A stretch of 7,249 bases of DNA from an uncultured Collinsella sp. (GTDB lineage: Bacteria; Actinomycetota; Coriobacteriia; Coriobacteriales; Coriobacteriaceae): contig URNC01000103.1 of NCBI GenBank assembly GCA_900549065.1, positions 1 to 7,249 on the forward strand, in the 5' to 3' direction. The translations under genes were made by a program, and so were the position numbers. The notes beneath the pieces were generated by a model. That model saw only the letters and a list, made by a program, of their open reading frames with translations. It was not told where the DNA came from and made no database searches. Shown here piece after piece: positions 1 to 6,121 of the stretch (positions are counted from its first letter, which is position 1; each line of letters starts with the position of its first letter).

Positions 1-37
1 GTAGTCTCGTGGGCTCGGAGATGTGTATAAGAGACAG
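1..37. other. Residual Nextera sequencing adapter (not genomic)
   Basis: Bases 4-37 match the 34-nt Illumina Nextera read-2 transposase adapter. Its inner 19 bases, 19-37 (AGATGTGTATAAGAGACAG), are the Tn5 mosaic end that borders every tagmented insert. Bases 1-3 (gta) are probably the adjoining end of the i7 index. The nrdD reading frame runs without a stop from base 38 into this stretch, so a gene caller could append false residues to NrdD. This is library residue left by incomplete trimming, not an insertion sequence. Confidence 0.97.
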
Positions 38-1510
38 ATCCGAAAGCGTACCCATCAGACGCTCATGACGGCACAGCAGGGCGCGGTGGCACAGCTCAAG
101 GCGCTCGTCGAAGATCTTCCAGAACTTGTCCATGTCCTGATGCGAGCTCAGCGCGACATCGGGCAGGTTGATGGTCACAACGCCCTGGTTAAAGCGACCG
201 TAGTACTTGGGCTTGTTCGGGTCATAGTTCAGCGCGTTGGCCACGTTGTTAAATCCGTTACCGGAGCGGTCGGGCGTCAGGAAGCTGCGGCAACCCATGC
301 AGGTATAGCAGTCGCCGTTGCCCGCGGTCTCGCCCTTCGACAGCTTGAGCTCGCGCATCTTCTTCTCGGAGATGTAGTCGGGCACCATGCGCTTGGCGGT
401 GCACTTAGCAGCCAGCTGGGTCAGGTAGAAGTACGGGGAATTCTCGTGAACGTTATCGTCCTCGAGTACATAGATGAGCTTGGGGAATGCCGGGGTAATC
501 CACACGCCGGCCTCGTTCTTAACGCCCTCGTAGCGCTGGCGAAGCGTCTCCTCCACGATCATGGCAAGGTCGTGCTTCTCCTGAGGCGTACGGGCCTCGT
601 TAAGATACATGAAGACCGTCACGAACGGCGCCTGGCCGTTGGTGGTCATAAGGGTCACGACCTGATACTGAATCGTCTGAACGCCGCGACGGATCTCGTC
701 ACGCAGGCGGTCCTCAACGACCTCGCGGACCTTTTCGGGAGATGCGGAAACGCCGAGCTCCTCGAGCTCGCGGGCGACCTCGCCGCGAATCTTTTGACGG
801 CTCACCTCGACGAACGGGGCAAGATGGGTCAGCGAAATCGACTGGCCACCGTACTGAGAGGAAGCAACCTGGGCGATGATCTGCGTCGCGATGTTGCAGG
901 CGGTCGAGAAGCTGTGCGGCTTCTCAATCAGCGTACCCGAGATAACAGTGCCGTTCTGGAGCATGTCCTCCAGGTTCACCAGATCGCAGTTGTGCATGTG
1001 CTGGGCAAAGTAATCCGAATCGTGGAAATGGATCAGGCCCTCATTATGGGCATCCACGATCTCCTGGGGCAGCAGCACGCGCTGGGTCAGGTCCTTGGAG
1101 ATCTCGCCGGCCATATAGTCGCGCTGAACGGAGTTGACGGTCGGGTTCTTGTTGGAGTTCTCCTGCTTAACCTCTTCGTTATTGCACTCAATCAACGACA
1201 GAATCTTGTCATCGGTCGTGTTCTTCTGGCGCTTCAGGCTCTGAACATAGCGATAGATGATGTAGTGGCGGGCAACCTCGTAGCAGTCGAGACGCATGAT
1301 CTCGTCCTCGACCAAATCCTGAATCTCCTCGACCGAAACAGTGTGGCCCGCGTTCTCGCATGCCTCGGCGACGTTTTGCGCCGCATAAACCACCTGGCGG
1401 TCGGTAAGACGAGAGCTCTCCTCGACCTCCAAGTTTGCGGCGCGGATGGCATTGACGATCTTATCGATGTCAAAGACAACCTCGGTGCCGCTGCGCTTGA
1501 TGATCTTCAT
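38..1510 (-). CDS. nrdD: Anaerobic (class III) ribonucleoside-triphosphate reductase, N-terminal part
   Basis: NrdD reduces ribonucleoside triphosphates to deoxyribonucleotides without oxygen, using a glycyl radical installed by the activase NrdG and usually formate as reductant. I translated most of the 491 codons on the minus strand and found no break. Residues about 3-97 form an ATP-cone, the allosteric nucleotide-binding domain (KIIKRSGTEVVFDIDK start). The catalytic barrel follows, with the NPTVNSVQRDYMAG stretch, the HFHDSDY motif near residue 160, the second active-site cysteine in HNCDLVNL (Cys175) and the thiyl-radical cysteine in MGCRS (Cys407). The ATG at 1510 is preceded by a good ribosome site (AAAGAGG, 7 nt before the start). 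The C-terminal zinc-binding and glycyl-radical region is missing because the contig ends; full-length proteins with an ATP-cone are usually about 700-800 residues. nrdG would be expected beyond the edge. The gene is probably NrdR-repressed (sites at 1736-1783). Confidence 0.96.
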
Positions 1511-1730
1511 CCTCTTGCCTCTTTCGCGTCGTAGCCTCATTGCGCTTCAGAGCCAAACGATGCCCGGCAGGGCTTGCCCCTGTCTTGCGGCGCCGTCGCG
1601 CAATCTGTGTTCTCGATAAACCATAAGTCCTCATGCGGACAATCCTCGCGGCCGATCAAGCGGCTCAAAGGCGTGTCCAAATGGGACGAATAAGGTCTTC
1701 GTTCTCTGTCCGCCATCTATCATACGACAA
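1511..1730 (-). other. Long 5' leader of nrdD mRNA with several hairpins
   Basis: If the promoter at 1738-1767 is right, nrdD has an untranslated leader of about 220 nt. Near its 5' end an 8-bp stem with one G-U pair can form (1727-1734 with 1695-1702, 24-nt loop). Near the gene two hairpins compete for the same bases: CAGGG/CCCTG (1568-1572 with 1578-1582) and GCCC/GGGC around 1563-1574. I do not recognise a known riboswitch; no B12 box or T-box sequence is visible. A 35-codon minus-strand ORF starting at 1738 has no ribosome site and is not called as a gene. Confidence 0.4.
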
Positions 1731-1735
1731 AGACG

Positions 1736-1751
1736 CATCTATATCCTGTAT
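1736..1751. promoter_or_regulatory. Second NrdR box (weak site)
   Basis: CATCTATATCCTGTAT matches the NrdR-box pattern at 10 of 16 positions, including the CTATAT core. It starts exactly 32 bp before the strong site. NrdR boxes normally occur as pairs about 31-32 bp apart, three helical turns, because NrdR binds cooperatively. The spacing makes this degenerate copy believable; the sequence alone would not. Confidence 0.55.
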
Positions 1752-1767
1752 TCTTTTTTTAGTTCAA
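1738..1767 (-). promoter_or_regulatory. Candidate nrdD promoter between NrdR boxes
   Basis: On the minus strand there is TTGAAC (1762-1767, -35) and TATAGA (1738-1743, -10) with an 18-bp spacer, each matching the sigma-70 consensus at 4 of 6 positions. The -35 abuts the strong NrdR box and the -10 lies inside the weak one, as expected for a promoter shut by NrdR. A rival pair, TTTACC (1849-1854) and CATAAT (1825-1830) with 18 bp between, lies further upstream and would place the boxes inside the transcript. Confidence 0.45.
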
Positions 1768-1783
1768 ACACAACATATAGTGT
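1768..1783. promoter_or_regulatory. NrdR box (strong site)
   Basis: ACACAACATATAGTGT matches the published NrdR-box pattern ACACwATATATwGTGT at 15 of 16 positions. The dyad extends to AAACAC...GTGTTT over 1766-1785. NrdR is a zinc-finger/ATP-cone repressor that senses dATP/ATP and controls ribonucleotide reductase genes. The site stands about 260 bp upstream of the nrdD start codon, beside the candidate promoter. Confidence 0.8.
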
Positions 1784-2144
1784 TTCAGCAGGTCAAAGCA
1801 ATTGGTCATTTTGCAGACGCATTAATTATGAGGGGTTCTTGGCAAGTCGGTAAAACGTTACCAACACGGCTACCTGCATGGCAGTTATAAAACCCCCTTA
1901 GTCAAGCCGCCGACAAATCCTACCAAAACCAAACCGCTCGCGCCAAAAGAATCCAAAAGATTATGCTTGACCAACATGTTGCGGTCGTGCCTTGCCAAGC
2001 CTCATGCAACCGCGGCACGAATCCTTGAAAGATATGTGCATGCAAACGGAGAAGATGAGAGTTTCCTCGGATGACTACTGAGAAGCATCCCGGAAGATCA
2101 AAAAGTCGAATTTTGGTGGTCTATTTTGTGGTGCGTTTTATGGT
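1784..2144. other. Intergenic region, no convincing gene
   Basis: This stretch lies between the nrdD control region and the tRNA terminator and is more AT-rich than the flanking genes. It contains a nested inverted-repeat block at 1831-1898: an outer AGGGGTT/AACCCCCT pairing with one bulge, and inside it GGTAA/TTACC at 1849-1862 and CTGC/GCAG at 1874-1884. There is a 10-bp palindrome CAACATGTTG (1972-1981). A 7-bp stem TCGTGCC/GGCACGA with a loop of about 22 nt lies at roughly 1986-2021. On the minus strand a 30-codon ORF (1977 to 1885) encodes a glycine-rich hydrophobic peptide but lacks a ribosome site; I do not call it a gene. Confidence 0.5.
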
Positions 2145-2181
2145 AAAACAAAACAGCCCAGAGAACATAGCCTCTGAGCTG
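2145..2181 (-). terminator. Rho-independent terminator of tRNA-Val
   Basis: Reading the minus strand, CAGCTCAGAG (2181-2172) pairs with CTCTGGGCTG (2163-2154) over 10 bp with one G-U pair and an 8-nt loop. The run TTTTGTTTT follows at once (2153-2145). It begins 8 nt after the tRNA 3' end, so the tRNA is a single-gene transcript. Confidence 0.92.
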
Positions 2182-2189
2182 CGAACATT

Positions 2190-2264
2190 TGGTGGGCGTT
2201 AGAAGATTTGAACTTCTGACCTCTTCCGTGTCAGGGAAGCGCTCTCCCCCTGAGCTAAACGCCC
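2190..2264 (-). tRNA. tRNA-Val (anticodon GAC)
   Basis: The 75 nt fold into a standard cloverleaf. The acceptor stem is GGGCGTT/AACGCCC, the D-arm stem GCTC/GAGC, the anticodon stem CTTCC/GGAAG with loop CTGACAC, the variable loop AGGTC, and the T-arm AGAAG/CTTCT with loop TTCAAAT. The discriminator base is A and the 3' CCA is encoded. The anticodon GAC (2230-2232 on the plus strand) reads the valine codons GUC and GUU. It has its own promoter and terminator and is not flanked by integrase or attachment-site sequence. Confidence 0.97.
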
Positions 2265-2293
2265 GATCAAGGGTGCGCAAGCGCGCAAGGGAT

Positions 2294-2322
2294 AATATAA
2301 CGGAGCCTGAACTCGGTGGCAA
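2294..2322 (-). promoter_or_regulatory. Promoter of tRNA-Val
   Basis: On the minus strand TTGCCA (2317-2322) and TATATT (2294-2299) are separated by exactly 17 bp; they match the consensus at 4 and 5 of 6 positions. Transcription would start near 2287, giving a leader of about 22 nt. That leader contains a small GC hairpin TGCGC/GCGCA (2274-2287), 9 nt ahead of the mature tRNA 5' end, which RNase P would remove. Confidence 0.8.
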
Positions 2323-2553
2323 GAACATTTTTAAAAATCGCTTACATTGTGGAATTCGGGGGCTTTGTCGTATCCATTTCAAAAGAGCCTGCTGCCGCGA
2401 TTTGGCTGTCGCATAATGCAAGGCCATTGCGGTATCGAGCTATGGAAAGACGCCTGCGGAATTGTCCTACCGATAAGCGGACAAGCCTCCAGCTGGTGAC
2501 TTCGCCGTGGTAAGGTAAGCCGAATTGTTTCCAGACTGTTTCGGGGGAGTGGA
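2323..2553. other. Divergent spacer between tRNA promoter and transporter
   Basis: No gene or convincing plus-strand promoter for the transporter is seen here. A 6-bp perfect stem TTGTCC/GGACAA (2462-2467 with 2479-2484, 11-nt loop) lies about 70 nt before the transporter start and would be in its leader. The only -10-like element noted, CATAAT near 2412, has no matching -35. Confidence 0.4.
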
Positions 2554-3576
2554 ATGAGCAAAGAGTGTGTCGAGCAGGTCGAAGGCGCAGGGGCTTCGGT
2601 GCCGATGACCGATATATCGAACATTGATGTGCCCGAGGGCACCGACGAGCTCAGCCGTAGCACCCGCCGCGCCTGGCGCGGGCGTCTGAACAGCGCTTCG
2701 ACGCGCAAGATGATCACGGGCGTCTTGGCTACGCTGGTGGGCGGTTCGTTTTGGGGCTTCTCGGGCACCAGCGCGAGTTTTCTGTTCGATACCTACCACG
2801 TTGATACCTTGTGGCTTATGAGCGTGCGTCAGATTCTCGCCGGTCTACTCTTTATGGCCGTGGTTGTTACGCGCGACCGCGAGCGCCTGATTAAGCTCTG
2901 GACCACACCCGCCGATTGCAAGCAGCTGCTGCTCTTTACCGCCTTTGGCCTGCTGTTCAACCAGTTTTGCTATCTTTCGGCCGTGCGCCTGACCAATGCC
3001 GGAACCGCGACGGTGCTCCAGTGCCTGCAGCTTGTTATCATCATGGGCTACACCTGCGTGATCGATTGCCGCATGCCGCGTACTCGCGAAGTCATCGGCA
3101 TTGGCCTGGCTCTGGGTGGAACCTTTTTAATCGCCACCGGCGGCGACCCCACCAGCCTGAATATCTCGCCGCTTGGCCTGGCAGCAGGTCTTATGTGTGC
3201 GGTCAGCGCCGCGTGTATGGCGGTGATTCCCGCCAAGATCCTGCCCGAATACGGCAGCCCCATCGTCACGGGCTCGGCAATGCTCACGGCGGGCGTGGTC
3301 TCGTGCGTCTTCGTGCAGCCTTGGGCGCATATGCCGGCGCTCGACGCCGCCGGCGTCGAGGCGCTTGCGGTGTTCGTGGTTATCGGCTCGTTTTTTGCTT
3401 ACATGCTCTATATGCAGGGCGTTAAGGACATCGGCTCGGTGCGTGCGAGCCTCATCGGAACTGTGGAGCCGGTTTCGGCGACCATCACCAGCGCCGTTAT
3501 GCTGGGCACGGTGTTTTTGCCGACCGACCTTATCGGCTTTGCCATGATCATCGTGATGATGTTCCTCACGGTGTAG
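2554..3576 (+). CDS. EamA/DMT-family membrane transporter, C-terminus probably truncated
   Basis: This is a member of the drug/metabolite transporter superfamily, inner-membrane proteins built from two EamA repeats that export amino acids, metabolites or other small molecules; the substrate cannot be read from sequence. A hydrophilic N-terminal extension of about 52 residues precedes TM1 (about 53-76, with the GGSFWGFSGT signature). About nine further hydrophobic segments follow. The second repeat carries the family's conserved EPVSA in TM9 (Glu305). The ATG at 2554 follows GGGGGAG (2543-2549), with a rather short spacing. The reading frame stops at TAG 3574-3576 after MMFLTV, inside TM10 and with no cytoplasmic tail. 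One extra base near 3571-3574 would continue as VAGAAAKMEKVLCRIFAN to TGA 3627-3629, giving a 358-residue protein with a complete TM10. So a frameshift or sequencing error is likely, though a natural short end is possible. Confidence 0.88.
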   Translation: MSKECVEQVEGAGASVPMTDISNIDVPEGTDELSRSTRRAWRGRLNSASTRKMITGVLATLVGGSFWGFSGTSASFLFDTYHVDTLWLMSVRQILAGLLFMAVVVTRDRERLIKLWTTPADCKQLLLFTAFGLLFNQFCYLSAVRLTNAGTATVLQCLQLVIIMGYTCVIDCRMPRTREVIGIGLALGGTFLIATGGDPTSLNISPLGLAAGLMCAVSAACMAVIPAKILPEYGSPIVTGSAMLTAGVVSCVFVQPWAHMPALDAAGVEALAVFVVIGSFFAYMLYMQGVKDIGSVRASLIGTVEPVSATITSAVMLGTVFLPTDLIGFAMIIVMMFLTV

Positions 3577-3667
3577 CTGGCGCCGCCGCCAAGATGGAAA
3601 AGGTGTTGTGCCGCATTTTCGCCAATTGATGTCCGTGTCTGGAGTTTAGCTGTCGATGCTCAAAATG

Positions 3668-3689
3668 CCATAAACTAGTAACGTTATGG
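3668..3689. promoter_or_regulatory. Operator-like dyad upstream of the DUF4012 gene
   Basis: CCATAA (3668-3673) and TTATGG (3684-3689) form a perfect inverted repeat around a 10-bp centre, and the 8-bp palindrome TAACGTTA (3679-3686) overlaps its right half. It ends 36 bp before the start codon. It overlaps a weak promoter candidate (TTTAGC, 18 bp, CATAAA), so a bound protein could block transcription. The regulator is unknown and the promoter match is poor. Confidence 0.3.
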
Positions 3690-3725
3690 ACTTTTTCATT
3701 GCGACTCAATTGCGAGGATTTCTTT

Positions 3726-6038
3726 ATGGCTGGTAATCACTTTAAGGGCAGCGATAGCGGCCGTCCTGCAGTTCCGCCGCGTCCGAACGGGGCTGGTAAG
3801 GCCGGCACGCCGGGCGGCGCTGGACAGGGCAGTTCCGGTAAGCGCGTGTCCCCGGGCGAGACGGCGATGTTTACCGCTCTGTACGAGCAGTCTCAAAAGG
3901 CAAAAAAGACCGGCCGTGCAAAAGGGAATGTCTTTGCGGGCGGTGCAACCTCCGCGTCGCAGCCGAGCGGGGCTCCTTCGGTGCCTGCGAACAACGCAGG
4001 TGCTGCCAATGCCGCGAATGCCGCCGGCAACGTTAATGCCGGCAAGGCCGCCAACAATACTTCCTCTGCCGGTGGCGCGGGGCTTACGGGTAACCTTGGC
4101 ACGATCTACACCGGCGCCTCCGAGACTGGCACGTTCGCCCGCCTGGATGATAGCGGTGCCGAGTTTGCGGGCTCGGGATCCAAGGAAGATTATTACGATT
4201 TTGGCTTGAACTACGGTAGCGACGCTTCGTCGAGTTCGACCTCTGACGGTCTGGTCCGTCATCGCCATCGCAAGGGCGAGGGCAAGAAGCGTCACACTGG
4301 CGCCATTATTGCCGCTGTAGTCGCGGTGCTTCTCGTTGCGCTTGGCGCAAGCGGCTTTATGCTGCTTAACTCGGCAAAGACCGTAAAGAGCGAAGCGAAG
4401 GAGGCTGTCGAGATCGTCGGTGGCCTTAAGGACAAGGTCACGTCGGGCGATTTTTCGACGCTGCCTGACGACGCGAAGAAGATCGATGAGCTCTGCGACA
4501 GCATGAAGGCGGAGACTTCGAGCCCGCTGTGGACGGCGGCTTCGTTTATCCCTGTGTATGGCAGTGACATCAACGCAGCCCGCACCATGATTGATGCCCT
4601 GTCCGATGTCTCGAGCAACGCGCTGGTTCCCATGGCCGACAACCTTTCGCAGGCCACGCCCGGCAAGCTGTTCCAGGACGGCATGATTAACGTGTCCGCG
4701 CTGCAGGCGGTCGCCGATTCGCTTTCCAGCAGCTCGAAGGTGTTCAAGAGCGCCAACGAGAAGGTCCAGGGCATTGGCGATACTCATATTTCCCAGGTGA
4801 CCGAGCTGGTCGATAAGGCCAAGGACGGCTTTGCCACCCTCAACGGTGCGGTTGACGCGGCGGAGAAGGTCGCCCCCGTCCTTCCCCAGATGCTCGGCGC
4901 CAACGGCCAGACGCGCAACTACCTTGTGTACGCCATGAACAACGTCGAGATTCGTGCCTGCGGCGGCTTTGGCGGTTCGCAGGGCCTGATTTCGGTCACC
5001 GACGGCCAGATGTCGATTGGCGAGTTTGTTCCCCGCATTGGACTCAGTGAGGATGAGGCAGTCGAGAGCGTCGACGAAGAGGATGAGGCACTGTTCGGCA
5101 ACCACAGTAACCTGTACAACTCGGGCAATACCTATTCGCCTGATTGGCCCCGCAACTCGCAGCGTGTCGCAGCCCTGTGGAAATCTCAATATGGCCAGGA
5201 CGTTGACGGCGTCGTGGGTATCGACCCGGTGTTCCTGCAGTATCTGCTGGGCCTGGTCGGTAACGTGTCACTGCCCGACGGAACGGTTGTCGACGGTACC
5301 AACGCTGCAAAGGTCCTCATGCACGATGTGTACTGGAACTATCCGGTCGAGGAGTCTGACGGCATCTTTGCATCCGTCGCCAGCGCTGCCTTCGACAAGA
5401 TTCTTGGCGGTATCGGCGATGTCGATGTTGCGAAGCTTGTCAGCGCCGTTGAGCGCGGTGCCGAAGAGGGCCGCCTGATCGCTTGGATGAGAAACGATGA
5501 TGAGCAGAATGCCATCAAAGAGACGGGCATTGACGCTTCGCTGCCCGATCCGGATGATCCGAGTGCCGATCCCGTTGCCGGCGTTTACTTTAACAACCTG
5601 AGCTTCTCCAAGCTCGACTGGTATCTGAACGCCGACACGCAGATTGGACAGGGCGTGAAGAACGGCGACGGCACGTGCTCCTATCGCATCACCGTTACCC
5701 TGACGAACATCATGACGCAGGAGGAGGCTGGCAAGCTGCCCGACTACGTTGCGGCGAGCGCACCCGATGCCGCGCGTGACGACGAGCGTCTGAATGTCTC
5801 GTTGTTTGCCCCGACGGGCGGCAACATTACTGATCTGACCGTCGAGGGCACCCAGTTTGGTCTTGGCGCCGCTACGTGGCATGGAATCCCCTTCTATTCG
5901 GGCACCGTTGACCTGCATGCTGGCGAGACGACGACGATCACGTATACGCTGACCACGTCGGCCGAGGCGGGGGACAAGCCGCTTACGCTGCGTCAGACTC
6001 CTACATGCCAGGCGGCTCGCGACAGCGCGTCGGCGTAG
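3726..6038 (+). CDS. DUF4012 domain-containing membrane-anchored protein
   Basis: The protein has 770 residues. Residues 1-189 are a low-complexity, probably disordered cytoplasmic region rich in Gly, Ala, Ser and Asn, with an Asn/Ala-rich block near 93-118 and a basic stretch (RHRHRKGEGKKRH) just before one membrane helix at about 192-214. That arrangement puts the rest outside the membrane. The outer part starts with helical sequence containing the family's PLWTAASFIPVYG (about 266-279). The DUF4012 core follows (NNVEIRACGGFGGS, about 404-418), then an acidic insert near 439-455, VDGVVGIDPVFLQYLLG (about 493-509), and a beta-rich C-terminus ending in LTLRQTPTCQ. DUF4012 proteins are frequent in Actinobacteria, often near exopolysaccharide genes, and have no established biochemical function. 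The start is ATG 3726 with GAGGA (3714-3718) 7 nt upstream; a TTG nine codons earlier would place that ribosome site inside the gene. Confidence 0.9.
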   Translation: MAGNHFKGSDSGRPAVPPRPNGAGKAGTPGGAGQGSSGKRVSPGETAMFTALYEQSQKAKKTGRAKGNVFAGGATSASQPSGAPSVPANNAGAANAANAAGNVNAGKAANNTSSAGGAGLTGNLGTIYTGASETGTFARLDDSGAEFAGSGSKEDYYDFGLNYGSDASSSSTSDGLVRHRHRKGEGKKRHTGAIIAAVVAVLLVALGASGFMLLNSAKTVKSEAKEAVEIVGGLKDKVTSGDFSTLPDDAKKIDELCDSMKAETSSPLWTAASFIPVYGSDINAARTMIDALSDVSSNALVPMADNLSQATPGKLFQDGMINVSALQAVADSLSSSSKVFKSANEKVQGIGDTHISQVTELVDKAKDGFATLNGAVDAAEKVAPVLPQMLGANGQTRNYLVYAMNNVEIRACGGFGGSQGLISVTDGQMSIGEFVPRIGLSEDEAVESVDEEDEALFGNHSNLYNSGNTYSPDWPRNSQRVAALWKSQYGQDVDGVVGIDPVFLQYLLGLVGNVSLPDGTVVDGTNAAKVLMHDVYWNYPVEESDGIFASVASAAFDKILGGIGDVDVAKLVSAVERGAEEGRLIAWMRNDDEQNAIKETGIDASLPDPDDPSADPVAGVYFNNLSFSKLDWYLNADTQIGQGVKNGDGTCSYRITVTLTNIMTQEEAGKLPDYVAASAPDAARDDERLNVSLFAPTGGNITDLTVEGTQFGLGAATWHGIPFYSGTVDLHAGETTTITYTLTTSAEAGDKPLTLRQTPTCQAARDSASA

Positions 6039-6075
6039 GGTTTTTCTGGTAGCGCAGACAATCGAGTACCATTTT

Positions 6076-6109
6076 GGGGCGGACAGGCAATCTGTTCGCC
6101 CCTATTTTG
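6076..6109 (+). terminator. Hairpin between the DUF4012 gene and glmM, probable terminator
   Basis: GGGGCGGACAG (6076-6086) pairs with CTGTTCGCCCC (6092-6102) over 11 bp with one G-U pair and a 5-nt loop, followed by TATTTTG. It starts 37 bp after the DUF4012 stop codon and ends just before the glmM ribosome site. The U-run is short and broken, so read-through is possible. It could also be a stabilising hairpin at the 5' end of glmM mRNA if transcription starts near 6078. Confidence 0.65.
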
Positions 6110-6121
6110 TAAGGAGAGCGC

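Noticed and set aside
19..37. Tn5 mosaic end suggesting a transposon
   Set aside because: It is part of the contiguous Nextera adapter at the contig edge; there is no transposase or second end.
23..1534. A 503-codon plus-strand ORF antisense to all of nrdD
   Set aside because: It is a mirror of the codon bias of nrdD, begins in the adapter, and its product resembles no family. The minus strand carries clear NrdD motifs.
1633..1890. An 85-codon plus-strand ORF in the spacer upstream of nrdD
   Set aside because: It runs across the NrdR boxes and the inverted-repeat block, has no good ribosome site and shows no recognisable protein features.
2190..2264. tRNA-Val as an integration site for a mobile element
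   Set aside because: No integrase gene and no repeated copy of the tRNA 3' end is seen nearby; its terminator follows directly.
2098..2427. ORFs on both strands across 2098-2427
   Set aside because: They overlap the tRNA-Val gene, its promoter and terminator, so they cannot be real coding regions.
3699..3725. TTG start giving the DUF4012 protein nine extra N-terminal residues
   Set aside because: The ATG at 3726 has a well-spaced GAGGA that would otherwise lie inside the coding region.
3996..4080. Asn/Ala/Gly-rich stretch as a tandem DNA repeat
   Set aside because: The similarity is at amino-acid composition level; the bases do not form regular repeat units.
3696..5189. A 497-codon minus-strand ORF antisense to the DUF4012 gene
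   Set aside because: The opposite frame has the recognised DUF4012 motifs, a membrane helix and a ribosome site. The antisense product is Arg/Ala/Gly-rich without domains.
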